From positions 1,798,001-1,862,000 of the forward strand of contig JASFAU010000002.1 of NCBI GenBank assembly GCA_039704465.1: a stretch of 64,000 bases of DNA, given 5' to 3'. Position numbers and translations under genes: made by a program. This DNA comes from Plasmodiophora brassicae (taxonomy: Eukaryota; Endomyxa; Phytomyxea; Plasmodiophorida; Plasmodiophoridae). A model generated the notes under the pieces. It made no database searches and had not been told where the DNA came from. It worked only from the letters and a program-made list of their open reading frames with translations. This document shows positions 32,521-43,214 of the stretch, piece by piece. The first letter of the stretch is position 1, and each line of letters starts with the position of its first letter.

Positions 32521-33605
32521 ATGTCGTCGTCGTCGGCACCGGCGCCCATGCCCGCAGGCCTAGCGAACTCGCTGCTGATCCTGGGCATTGGCGCCTGCAT
32601 CGTGTGGTAATACGGGGCTGTCGCACGCGGGGCACGATGCACACGCGACGTTCGCCGCTGACCGACATCGCAGGGCGTGCTCGCTGACGTGGCGCTATAA
32701 GATGACGGCCATGCTGCGATACGGGTTCGAGGATCGACAGGTCCAGAGCAGCGCGACGTCGGGCAGGGCGATCGTGCCTGACAACCCAGACAGGTGCTGC
32801 GCGTCGACGGCGCCGCCGACATCATCCTGGAGACGGATGCGGCCATACGCGCGTCGCAGGTGACCTCCATCATGCGGCAGACGTCCGCCCGGGACGTCGA
32901 GGCGAGCCGTGTCCCCGTCGCCCAGCTCGTCGCCCGCGTCGACCTGGTCGCCTTCGACAAGCCGTCGCCAGGCGAGCTCCGCGTCACCGCCGTTGCAACG
33001 GAACCCTTCACCGTGGTCGTCCACGCCATGTAAGACGCGAGGCGCGCGCCCGGTGCGACCCGCTCAGCGCTCGCGTTGGTAGGGGCGCGGAACAGGTCCG
33101 CTCGCTGTTCGATGGGAGGGACGCGGCCGGCGCCGTTCAGGCCCGGGCGAAACGCGGCACCCAGCACCGGTTCCCGGCCATGCCGACGGGCGGCCACGTC
33201 GTGCTGGACGCTCCCGGGCACGCGCCGAGCGAATCCCTGGTGGTCATCGTCGGGGACGGCCCCGCCTACCACGTCGTCGTGCTCGACGAGGGCGCCGGCA
33301 GCGACGCGCCCGGCGCCGTCGTCGTCGTCCGCGAGCACGTGTTCGTGTCGGGGCGGCAGGTCGTCCACGTCAAGGACGTGTTCGGCGCCGACGAGAACCT
33401 CGAGTGCGCCGTCTGCCTCAGCAACCGGCGCGGCGTCATCCTCCTGCCCTGCATGCACGCCTGCGTCTGCGACGAGTGCAACGCCATGCTGGACCGGTGC
33501 CCGGTCTGCCGGGCGCACATCACCTGCTACCTGGCCGCCGCCGACGACCCGCATGGCGTCCCCGGCAGGCCGCCCATCGATGCCGACGGCAACCACCTGC
33601 TGTAA
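32521..33605 (+). CDS. Membrane-anchored RING-type E3 ubiquitin ligase (MGRN1/MUL1-like RING)
   Basis: Four exons, 32521-32606, 32674-32740, 32794-33029 and 33083-33605, close to 303 residues. A single hydrophobic helix near the N-terminus (LLILGIGACIVWACSL, formed across intron 1) is followed by a beta-rich middle region and a C-terminal C3HC4 RING: CAVCLSNRRGVILLPCMHACVC, then CNAMLDRCPVCR. The RING matches the MGRN1/RNF157 and MUL1 pattern of cytosol-facing ligases. Predicted role: ubiquitin transfer from E2 to substrates at a membrane; the substrate is unknown. The tail after the RING is short and Pro/Asp-rich. Confidence 0.78.
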
Positions 33606-33682
33606 CCGACCCACTGTGCAATACACTGTTGATGGGCGGCGGTGGCCCATGCCAAGCGCACACCGACGCTGAAGCGATGGGC

Positions 33683-36600
33683 CTACAGCTCCATGGCCAG
33701 CACGTTCTTCTGGTTGCCGCGAACCAGGAAGACGGGTGCCGGGACGCCGGACAGGGCGTCGATCCAGGCCAGGTACCGGGCGGGCGCGTACGCCAGGTTG
33801 GGGACGGGGATCGTGACCAGGGCGGCCAGGCTGCCCGACGAGTACGCCCGGATCATCTCGGCGAAGCACAGGATCTTCAGCGTGCGGTTGTCGAGCGGCT
33901 GGCCCGCCGACATCCGGGCGAACCGCTGGATGCCGCCGGGCCTGGGCTGGTACTGCCGCTGGCCGTCCAGCTCGACGGGGATGGCGACCAGCTCGGCGCG
34001 GATCCGCAGCTTGTTCAGCAACCTGGGAGAACGCCGCCCCACGTCTTAGCGCTGGGCGATCACCACACAGGCGGGCACGCGCGACGAAGCCTACTACCCG
34101 ACCATGCGAGCGGCGTCGCGTCCCGTCCGCGACACGTCCACCAGCATGATGCGCAGCGACGCCTTCGCCTGCAGGAACTCGGGCGACTTCGTCAGCAGGT
34201 ACGCCATGAGGATCGTCAGGCCGCCGTCGTCGTATATCCACCAGACGTCGACGAACGGCAAACGCCCCTCAACGTCGTCGTCCAGCCTCAGCAATTCTGG
34301 GTGCCGGATAATGACGACGCCGAGTTCCAGGGCGAACGCGCTCTGAAGAAGCAGAACGTACTGCCTGGCGCGATCACTGCTGTGCCCGTTCCCGCCGAAC
34401 CAGGATGTCGGGAAGCCTGGACGACGGGGGCACACGTCAGGCAACGCGGGGGGAGCAACGACGCCGCGCGAAGGCCCACCGAACACAGCAACGTTGGCGC
34501 TCAGGTGGGTCGTGATCCCCGACGACATGACGAGGGACGTGACGCCGCCCGGAAGCGATGGCGCCAGCATGACCTGGGTGAAGCCCCGAACCCCAAGCGA
34601 TGCGATCCATTCCGCCAGATCAGCGCGATGTTCACTGTGCTGTGACAGATCGGATAGCCTGGTGAAGAAGGCGCCGCGATCGGACGTCGTCTGCAGCACA
34701 GGAATTAGCCACGTCGTGCCCACATGGGACGGCGTTCGAAACGCAAACCGTGTCGGTGACGATGACGTTGGCGTACGTTAAGAGGCCCCCGCCCATTCGC
34801 AGGTGGTCGGCAACGCGGACCAAGTCGGGACGGGCGTCTGGTGCACCGCAGAAGACCAGAAAGTTGGGCCTGCGAAGCGCCAAGGGTCATGATCCAACGC
34901 CTGGTACCGTTTGCAAGGCAGCGTTACCTGTACGTCTTCGGCGTCTCCGCCACACGCCGAAGACGCTTCAACGATCGGACAGCGGCCGCTATGGACACAA
35001 CGTCGGACACGGATCCCCAGTCCCGGTTCGTTAGCCGCTTCGACCGTGCGGCATACTGGACGAGGGTGGTGTCAGAGCAGTCGACATTCCCAACGGGCAC
35101 TCCTGCGACGGTTGCGACCGTCGCACGATACCTTGTAGATCAGGCCGCCGACACACATCGCGAGCACGGTGACGATCGGGTTCACGATGACGGAGGCGAT
35201 CGCGCAGAGGACAACGCCGGCGAGCGCGACCCATTGGTTGTGCCGCCGGAACGACGGGCGCCAGCCTGGCGAATCCGAGACCGACGTCGCGAACACCGCG
35301 TAATTGATCATCTGACGAAGGCGCCGTCACAACACGTCTGCACACACACACACACACGCATGGCGAGCCTGTACCATGAAGGAGAGCAGGTTCGAGCCCG
35401 TGGACAGGCGGGCGGTGGAGTTCAGAGATCCCAGAAGTATCGGCAAGAAGGCAATGACCGCGAACAGGGTTAAGCATCGAACCCGCACATGGTCGCCTTC
35501 CTCAGCGACGGGCTGCCGCGACGTGAAGATCGGCAACGGTTTGTGCATGAGCGCGTCCAGCCAAGGGAACAACCGGTCAGCGACGATGGCCTGAATCACG
35601 CGTGGGCCGACAAGAATTAACGTCAGGGCGGACGACAGCGCGGAGGAGTAGATCCCGACGTAGACCAACGGGCCCCAGATCGACACGTCGACCATGATGA
35701 GGCGTTGCCTGACGAGCCCGTATCCAGCAGGCGTCTGGAAGGCCACATTAGAAACGGCGACGACGTGTTCCGCGCTGCTTTACATCACGGTTGCACGAGG
35801 CACCGAGAATCACGCCCGCCGCGATGTAGACGGAGGAACTGATGACGATCGAAACGATGGTTCCCTTGGGGAACGCCCTCTCCGGATCCTGCTCACGGGT
35901 TCAACGGCTAACGTAGGCATCGGTCTCATGCAACACATGCGTTACGCGAAGGTCAACGTAAATGGTTGCCGCGCCAGTGAATCTGAACGAACCAGTGTGT
36001 GCCGTCAGCACGAGCGCGTACGGAAACCGCATCACATGGGCCTGGCGTTACCCGGTCAGGGCGGGGAAGAACAGCGAGAACATGGACATGAACGTTGCCG
36101 CGTCGATGTAGCTGGGATAGAAGTTCTGCCTGAGAAGCGCCCAGGACGGGCCAGCGAACCCGACCATAGGCTTCGTGGGGCCCCAGAACGCACCGACGAA
36201 GACGGATCCGATGCCAACGGCAAACAGCGCCAGGAAGGCGGTGCTCGACTTCAAGACACACACAGAGGATTAGCGTGACGTTCGTCCCCCCGCGTGCGAC
36301 AACGCGTGCGCTGACCTTGACGATCAAGTTGACCCCGATGCTCGCCAGGCCGAGGAGAACCAGGAAGGCGAGGGCGCCGATCAGCTGGACGTCCCAGCCG
36401 GAGCTCGTCAGGTGCCATGCGGGATCGTACTCGGACTACACGGATCAGGGCGTCAAACGTGACGACGTTGCTGAAACGGGTTCGGGTCGCTGACCTGCAT
36501 TTGCGATATGAACGACTCGGCGAACGCGACGACGAAGATGGCCACGTCCGTGGCGGCACTGACAACCAGCAGGACGCCAATGGCGGCGCCGAATTTCGGC

Positions 36601-37387
36601 CCCAACGACCTCGATATCCTGCGAAGACGTGCGCCCGTCAAACCACCTGCGACCGGGACGACGCCAACCAACGAACAGGTAGTAGATGCCACCGGCATGT
36701 GGGACGCCGTTCGTCGCGATAGCTGACAGGGACAGCGCCGTTATCAACGTGATGCAGGTGCCGGCCAGAACTCTGCAATTAGCGTCGGTGAGACGGGGCT
36801 CGGCAAACGTCGCAGGAGCAACGAGCGCGCAGGGCGTACAGGGCGCATCCCGGGCCAATGCCGGCGACGCCGAACACGACGCCGAGTTGGATGAAGACGG
36901 TGCCGCCGAAGATCTGCATCAGGTTCCTGCAGATGACGCCGTCCCACATGCCGAACAGGTTCCTGGCGGGCGCCCGCCCCGTGTCAACGGACGCCCGGCG
37001 TCTGGCCATTTCGGCGGGCACGGGTCGTGGGCCGAACAGGAGCGCCTCGATGGTGGGGCGCGCCCGCACCGTCATGTAGGTCGCCAGGTCCGGCGACGGA
37101 TCCACCGCCCACGACGACGCTGTCGACGCGGACGCCGCCTGCGCAGGTTCGAACACATCCGGCAGCGACACGCCGGTGGGCGACCGGCTGCCGATCTTCC
37201 TCACCGTCCTCAGCTGGTCGCCGCGCGCCGACCCCGACGACAGGTCGACGAGCGTGACGCCGGCGTCCTTGCCCGGCGGGCGACCCTCGCCCGTCGCCCA
37301 CCGCGACGGCGCCGTTGCCGCCCGCAACAGGTACGCGCCGACGTCGCTGGTCGACACGGGCCGCCTGCGACGCCGATCCCCGTCCAT
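33683..37387 (-). CDS. SLC12-family cation-chloride cotransporter
   Basis: Multi-exon gene from the ATG at 37387 to a stop at 33683; not every junction is resolved. The N-terminal exon has a disordered Ser/Arg/Pro-rich domain, then the first membrane span NLFGMWDGVICRNLMQIFGG, as in cotransporters of this family. Further in: SRSLGPKFGAAIGVLLVVS (near 36600), AFWGPTKPMVGFAGPSW, LVYVGIYSSALSSALTLILVGPRVIQAI (near 35640), FLPILLGSLNSTARLSTGSNLLSF, and QWVALAGVVLCAIASVIVNP (near 35200). The cytosolic C-terminal domain contains FVDVWWIYDDGGLTILMAYLL, the SLC12 C-terminal hallmark. Family knowledge: electroneutral K-Cl or Na-K-Cl cotransport, plasma or vacuolar membrane, cell-volume control. The K-Cl versus Na-K-Cl subtype cannot be decided. 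A CA-dinucleotide run sits at 35340-35358, likely in an intron. Confidence 0.82.
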
Positions 37388-37572
37388 CACCGCGGCATTC
37401 CACTTACGGCGTAAGTTGCGGCCCCCGTCCCCCCGACCCGATCCCGTGCCGTCACGTGGGACGACGCCGCACCGCCACCGTAAATAGAACGCATTTTTTG
37501 CGCCATGTGACCAGGTTTCTGGCCGGGTCTCCCCCAATCCACCACGAGTACTGTATATACATTGAGGAAGGC

Positions 37573-38647
37573 CTACGGCGACGATCCGGCGTCGCCTGGC
37601 TGGACGAGGTTCGCTCTGACGGACGAGGCCGTGGCGCGGCACGACCTGCGCGAACGATTCAGCGCACGACGTATGGCGCGGCAACTGCCCGCGAACGAAT
37701 ATGCATACGCGTCGATGCGCTCCTGGTCGAGATGGGCGACGCGGGGCAGAACGTGGCGAGTGGCGACGGCGACGTCGTTGGCGAACGTGCTGATGGCGGC
37801 AGGGTCGTCGTTGACCGGGCGGTACGCGATGATCGATTCGGAGCGGAACGCGCGTTTGAGTTTGGCAACCGGGACGGACGCCTGCATCGAGTACAGGATG
37901 GCGGTCCCGGGTAGGCATCGGCGACAGTCGCGGGCGACCGTGTTGACCTGGTGCGGCAGGACGCACAGGAACACCAGCTGGCACTGGCTCAGGACCTACA
38001 CACTCATCGTGCTGTGAGATTGGGGTGTAGGCAGGTCGCACCGATAGTTGACAACCTTGGCGTTGTTGTGTACAGCGGGGACGACTGTAACGGCATCTGG
38101 GCGTCGTGTGGACACCATGATCTGCCGACGGGGAACGCCGGCATCGCATAGCGCCGCCAGCAGGGCACCGCCCATCATTCCGCAACCGATCAGGCCGATC
38201 TTCAACGGGGGCGCTGCCCAATGCTTCAGCAGCGCCAGCGCCATCTGCCGGCATTGCCTGGGTAGGACAGCGTCAGCTTCGCGCCCGTCATCGGACAGCT
38301 GGGCGGCGTAACCTGATCATGTCCGACTTGAAGGCCATCAGCAGATCGAACGCCTTCGCGATGCGTTCGTTGGACGCGAACATGTCCACATCGATGCGCA
38401 GTGCATCGTTCTTGGCGTCGGACGCTGCTGACGGCGCTTCTTCACCCACGACGTCCGTCACCTCGACCTTCGCCACAGTGACGGGTGCCGGCATCCCATC
38501 AACATCGCCATCGGCGTCAACGTCGTCGTCGTCGTCGTCAAGTGCCGGGCGCCGTGTCGGCACAGGAAACGGGCGAGCCGCCGCCGCTTCCAGGTTCAGG
38601 AACAGGTCGGCGATGATATCATCGTCGTCACCCGCGGCTCCCTCCAT
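37573..38647 (-). CDS. NOXRED1-like NAD(P)-dependent oxidoreductase (pyrroline-5-carboxylate reductase fold)
   Basis: Three exons, 38647-38313, 38257-38042 and 37987-37573, with introns of 55 and 54 nt, close to 321 residues. An acidic N-terminal region precedes helix MFASNERIAKAFDLLMAF. The Rossmann start is LKIGLIGCGMMGGALLAAL, followed by IMVSTRRPDAV and, after intron 2, VFLCVLPHQVNTVARDC and AILYSMQASVPVAKLKRAF. This order and the ISTRRP-type motif match NOXRED1 more than true ProC. Family knowledge: NOXRED1 is a poorly characterised relative of P5C reductase. The final ~40 residues do not match the family well, so another C-terminal splice form is possible. It lies 185 bp from the SLC12 start, same strand. 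Confidence 0.75.
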
Positions 38648-39107
38648 GACGTACGCGGGATCCCGATCGATCGTGGCCGTATTATTAAGGCGTCTAGAAC
38701 ACGCTACCCCTCCCGGAGGGACGTTTCCGGCCTGTCGCCGTCACCGGTCGGTCTGTCCAGATGGGATCTGCGGCAGAGGTTCTTCCTGGTGCTGCGCGAG
38801 CGTGACCTCGGCGGACGAGTCTTGACGTACGCTGCTGAGGAAAGGAACGCTGACGGACGACGACGTCGCGGGGGTGGTTCGCTGGACGCAGACGTCGTCG
38901 AACGGGAGGCTTGGCGCATGAACTTTCCCTGATCGGCGGCACGCTGCGCGAAGTCGGATGCACCAACAGGCACGCAAACGACGTCGTCATAATGTCCATC
39001 GAGCTCGCCGCGCTGATGAACGGGCGACGGGGCGATCATGTCGTCCAGTGATTCGCGTCGCTCGTTGGTCAGCTGGTAGCAGCACCCTACAGGTACCGTA
39101 GTTTCAC
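38648..39107. other. Unassigned, contains one copy of a decayed ~115-bp direct repeat
   Basis: No supported gene. The segment 38860-38975 is about three-quarters identical to 42812-42935 in the same orientation; both are listed as a repeat. Confidence 0.4.
38860..38975 (+). repeat. Decayed direct repeat, copy 1 (copy 2 at 42812-42935)
   Basis: Shared blocks include gacgtcgcgg near the left side and ggcggcacgctgcgcgaag near the right side, in the same order and orientation as at 42812-42935. It brackets the transposase relic and the 631-residue gene. It could be an old duplication or remains of a mobile element. Confidence 0.5.
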
Positions 39108-40216
39108 ATGAACAATCCCCCCAAATGTTTCTGCGCGCAGTTTTTGCGCCAGTCGAGTACGATACCGACGTCGGAGGGAGAACGGGCGCGGAAGAGCAGG
39201 CGATGCGTCTGGACGGTCAAGCAGAAGGGATCCCTTGTGCGCGAGTCGTTCGGGGGCACAGTTAAAGACACGGCTCGTAAGTACGTCGACATTTCGTCGG
39301 AACAAATACGGGACTGGCGCCGTAATGTCATGGGATCCGACAACGAAACGATCGAATCGTCTGATGAGGATGGAGCGCCGGTGAGCTTCAAACCCTTCCG
39401 TCGCAAGACGTCTGTACGTAAAACCCGATCGCATGGGCGTGCCTCCAGCTTGCTGGTCGCTGTCCAGGAAACTATCGAAGCGCGAGTCATCGAGCTTGAG
39501 GCGCTGGACGTTAATATCAACGTCCGGTCCATCTACTTGTACGCCAAAGGGTCAGGCCGGTGTCTGTATTATGCGTTCCAGTATTTGTAACCGAGTTTGC
39601 TAGGGCGTTCCCAGAGTTTGCCGAATCTGCGACCAATGAGAAGACGGCGGAACAGAACATCCGGCGCTTTCTGAACAACAACGGAACGCTGGTGACACGA
39701 CGGTACACCCGCACCGCTCAGAACACGCGACACAACGAGGCGGTTGTTCAGGAGTACGTCTAGGTCACAAAGGACCTCATTGACGTGCTCGGAATCCGTG
39801 ATCCTCGCTTGGTGTTCAACATGGATGAGACACCAATGCCCTTCGATATGTCGAAGGCATGGACTCTTGCGAGAAAGGGCAGCAGAACAGTTCCCTGTAA
39901 GACCACCAGCAACGCCAATTCATCCATGTTGAACACCAAGCGAGGATCACGGATTCCGAGCATGTCAATGAGGTCCTTTGTGACCTTGACGTACTCCTGA
40001 ACAACCGCCTCGTTGTGTCGCGTGTTCTGAGCGGTGCGGGTGTACCGTCGTGTCACCAGCGTTCCGTTGTTGTTCAGAAAGCGCCGGATTTTCTGTTCCG
40101 CCGTCTTCTCATTGGTCACAGATTCGGCAAACTCTGGGAACGCCCTAGCAAACTCGGTTACAAATACTGGAACGCATAATACAGACACCGGCCAGACCCT
40201 TCGGCGTACAAGTAGA
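39108..40216 (+). pseudogene. Pogo/Tigger-type DDE transposase relic ending in a palindrome
   Basis: From an ATG at 39108 the frame encodes a basic N-terminal region with a helix-turn-helix look (SSEQIRDWRRNVMG) and a second helical block (LLVAVQETIEARVIELEALD). The frame breaks near 39550-39560. It resumes as FVTEFARAFPEFAES, has an in-frame TAG at the QEYV position near 39760, and continues to DPRLVFNMDETPMPF, the first DDE-type acidic motif of pogo/Tigger transposases. The rest of the catalytic domain is missing. The segment 39532-39828 is repeated in inverse orientation at 39920-40216. The inverse copy has a lysine codon where the left copy has TAG, so the stop arose after or independently of the duplication. 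Non-functional. Confidence 0.72.
39532..40216. repeat. Near-perfect inverted repeat, 297-bp arms, 91-bp spacer
   Basis: Arms 39532-39828 and 39920-40216 are reverse complements with a handful of single-base differences. The 91-bp spacer continues the transposase reading from the left arm. Confidence 0.9.
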
Positions 40217-40338
40217 CTCATGTCCTGGCGAGCGTCACTGCCGTCACTCACACGATCAGAACGCAATCCTCCTGGAAATGAGTCGTGTTTATTAGCTCCA
40301 AGATCGCTCGCCGCTGGAGTACGTCATTGGTGAAACGC

Positions 40339-42234
40339 CTAGGCGATGGTCGACGTCTGGTGCAGCAACGCAGCAGATTCCGACAGCTGGCCGTCGACGA
40401 ACTTGCTCAGCTGGGCATAGAAATTTGCCGGCACAAACGTTCGGAGGAAGTCAGCGACGCGGGCATCGAAATTCTCCCAGTTGACAATCGGGCCGTATTT
40501 CATAACGAGGCCGTAAATCGGGCACTTGTTCAACGCCTGGAGACGAAAGCCAACGTCGAGTACGGAGAACAGCTTGTGAAGCGCATTCACGTTCTTCGTT
40601 TCGAACGCCCGGCATACGGCACTGCCGGTAACGAACTCTTCAGGTCCACCGTCCCGCGACAGCAATTCATCCAGCAGCGGCTCGTATACGACGTCATCGT
40701 CGCTGCCTCTCCAGCTGTCCAGCACCAGATGTGCCAGACTGTCGAGGTCGGGTGACCTGCTTCTGTCCAGGATCGCGCTCAGAGCTGGGCGGCCCAAGAA
40801 CTCTGCCAGCCTGGGAAACTTGGAAAACCATCCCCTCCTACCACGTTGTAGCAGGTGTTCGTCGAGGTGCTTCTTCAGTAAACGGGACACGGCAGGGCGC
40901 CCGGCGTTCGCGACCAGGGCGTCCATTACTGGATAATACTCACGCGACGTCACGACATCCAGGACGAACCGGCTCATAAAGTCGCCACCTGACCACTTCA
41001 CGTCCTCGTCGTCCACGATTTCAGCTCCGAGATGCTTGATCAGGAAGATGACGTCCGCAACCGGCATCTGCTCGATTGGAAGCCAACGGGAGGCTTGCCT
41101 CGCGAACGTCGCCACAGGCATCGTTGACGATACCACCGTGTTGAAAATCGATTCCAGCCATCCGCCATCACCTTGGGGATCCGCACCCCTGATCCCGTCC
41201 TTGAAGTATTCAGTGTAAATAATCCTCGTAAGCGCGACCGCGTCGAATTCGTGCTTCAGCGGCCTGACTATCGCTGCCGGGGTCAGCGTAGGGTCTGGAT
41301 AATAGTCATACGCCAACCACCAATGCTCCTGGAACCAAAGTAGGGCATCTGCGCCGAGGTTCACGATGTCGGCTAGGGCCTTGCGATCCTGAAGCAGCTT
41401 AGGCAGGACAATTGGACGGCCTCCGCCCACATTTCGAATATCGTCGTCCCCGTCGTTGACGGCATTGATGTCGCCACCGTGCTCGACGTAGAACCTGAGG
41501 AACCGGACGCCGTGTGTGGCGACCACCTGCCAGGGACGCCGAGACACAGCTAGGCGCACGAACCGGGCGTGCTCGGGAGCCTTCTCGTCGACCAGATGAA
41601 GCGCTCGCTTGGTAATGTCGTCGTTGACGTCATAGCGTTCGCCGCCGTACATCTCATCGTGCGGTCCCGCACGGTCGAGAAGTTCCAGACCCTTTTCAAT
41701 AACCTCGCAAGCGTCGTCGTATTCAGAGAAGTGAATGTTACAGCTTAGAAGATGTTCAAGGACATCAACAGCGACCTGGCGGTGCTCGGCAGTGAAATGG
41801 AACAAATCGGTGGCGTGACGCAGAACCGTGCCGAGAACGAGGCCTCCTGGGACGCCCCAGTTGACAACTGCCCGTTCCAAAGCCTTGTTCACGTTCGGAA
41901 TCGCGTCGTGGTGGTCCAGCAGGCGGTTGACGAAGACGATCTGGCGGTGTAGCAGAAACTCTCCAGCGTCCATGGCGCTGCGTGCGGGCGCATCCAACGC
42001 TCGGCATTGGGCGAATAGGTCGGGAAACCGTCCAGCTGGTATAAGCGGATCAAACAGGCTTCGGAACGCCACGATCTTTCTTGCGAACGGCACGAAACGT
42101 TGCGACGCCTGGGAAAGCGCATGCGCCGTTGCAATGTCGATGTGCGGGGCGAGGTGTGCGTCAAAGTGATCAATAATGGAGGCGAATTGTGAGGCGGCTG
42201 AGTTCTGGACGTCGTCTCCGCTGGGGGCGGCCAT
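40339..42234 (-). CDS. Hypothetical 631-residue helical-repeat protein with possible F-box-like N-terminus
   Basis: Single exon starting at the ATG at 42234. The sequence is helical throughout, with irregular 30-35-residue units reminiscent of degenerate ankyrin repeats (ADVIFLIKHLGAEIVDDEDV, VRFLRFYVEHGGDINAVN, MDALVANAGRPAVSRLLKKHL). The N-terminus (IIDHFDAHLAPHIDIATAHALSQASQRFVP) looks like an F-box-type helix pair. No definite family match. Composition and codon use are similar to the core genes. It is flanked by mobile-element relics on both sides. Such long, single-exon, degenerate-ankyrin proteins are often lineage-specific expanded families; that is inference. Confidence 0.6.
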   Translation of the reverse strand: MAAPSGDDVQNSAASQFASIIDHFDAHLAPHIDIATAHALSQASQRFVPFARKIVAFRSLFDPLIPAGRFPDLFAQCRALDAPARSAMDAGEFLLHRQIVFVNRLLDHHDAIPNVNKALERAVVNWGVPGGLVLGTVLRHATDLFHFTAEHRQVAVDVLEHLLSCNIHFSEYDDACEVIEKGLELLDRAGPHDEMYGGERYDVNDDITKRALHLVDEKAPEHARFVRLAVSRRPWQVVATHGVRFLRFYVEHGGDINAVNDGDDDIRNVGGGRPIVLPKLLQDRKALADIVNLGADALLWFQEHWWLAYDYYPDPTLTPAAIVRPLKHEFDAVALTRIIYTEYFKDGIRGADPQGDGGWLESIFNTVVSSTMPVATFARQASRWLPIEQMPVADVIFLIKHLGAEIVDDEDVKWSGGDFMSRFVLDVVTSREYYPVMDALVANAGRPAVSRLLKKHLDEHLLQRGRRGWFSKFPRLAEFLGRPALSAILDRSRSPDLDSLAHLVLDSWRGSDDDVVYEPLLDELLSRDGGPEEFVTGSAVCRAFETKNVNALHKLFSVLDVGFRLQALNKCPIYGLVMKYGPIVNWENFDARVADFLRTFVPANFYAQLSKFVDGQLSESAALLHQTSTIA

Positions 42235-43214
42235 TGACGCGACCTAGCACAGGGCGGCAACAGTACAGGTAGCACGAATCAACATGATGAACTTGATACG
42301 ATTGAGGAAATGCCGACCGATGCGTCGCGCGAACGGACGTCAGGGGAAACCGGCGGAAACGCGGGTCATGATAAGGGCCCCCATCAGGGGGAATTGGCGA
42401 ATTGCGTCAGTGGGGAGGCACAGACTAATCGCATTAATCAGACCCTACCGGCGTCGGATTCGGGCTGCTGGTCTTGCCTACGTACAAGGCGCCGGAACGA
42501 AACCCGAAGCCGCCCCGTGCCCGCCGTTGTAGCCCTGACCTTATCAACAGAAGTGGAGCAGCGCGGTGGCAGCAACGTCGATTCGAGCCGAACGCATAGT
42601 CACGAGAGACACGCATGGACCGAACAGGTGTCGTTGGTGGGACGCTCTTGCTTGTTGCCAATGAAACAGGGCACCGATCGCCAAGCAGTGCCCATCTGGG
42701 CAACCCGCGACCAACAAGAAACCGTTACAATAAACCATTCGTTCATCTTCAGTATTGTTAACGGGAATCGCGAGCGTTTTACAAGCAAACTCCTTCTGAA
42801 GCTACTTGGCCAACGACGTCGCGGAGGCGATCTGCTGTACGCCAGCGTCGTCAAATGGGAAGGCCTCGCACATGACCTTTTCTGATCGGCCCTTCGGCGG
42901 CACGCTGCGCGAAGCGGGATGCGCCAGCAAACAGGCACACGCGCTACCTGCCTTCGTCTGGCCGTCATTACTGAGTTGACTGTGCGCGCTTCGACATCGC
43001 AGCGAACGTGCGCCTGCCGAGCCCTTCCATTACACAACGCTACCGGCGATTACTCGGTGCTTCGCGATCTGGATTCGTGGCGCCGCCCCAGCTCCCCTGA
43101 TTTCGTGTCGAGCCCGGCTCTTCGCCAACCAGATAGCAGTCGCCGCCCGGCGAAAACGTTGGGTTGGGCCGCCCTCAACGCCCAGTCAGTTGTTATAGGT
43201 ACGTCGTGTACTAC
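42235..43214. other. Unassigned 980 bp with copy 2 of the decayed direct repeat
   Basis: No supported coding gene on either strand. The segment 42812-42935 matches 38860-38975. The rest shows nothing I can name. Confidence 0.4.
42812..42935 (+). repeat. Decayed direct repeat, copy 2 (copy 1 at 38860-38975)
   Basis: Same block order as copy 1, about three-quarters identical by eye, same orientation, 3.9 kb away. Confidence 0.5.

Noticed and set aside
31824..34241. An 805-codon open frame on the minus strand
   Set aside because: It is antisense to the 7TM-RGS and RING genes, whose domains are clear. GC-rich third positions keep the reverse frame open; its translation is Arg/Asp/Val low-complexity with no domain.
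35340..35358. CA-dinucleotide run, considered as a feature of interest
   Set aside because: An ordinary microsatellite, probably intronic in the SLC12 gene.
36779..38254. A 491-codon minus-strand frame linking the NOXRED1-like and SLC12 genes
   Set aside because: It runs in the wrong frame through both genes; the family motifs of each are in other frames with consistent introns.
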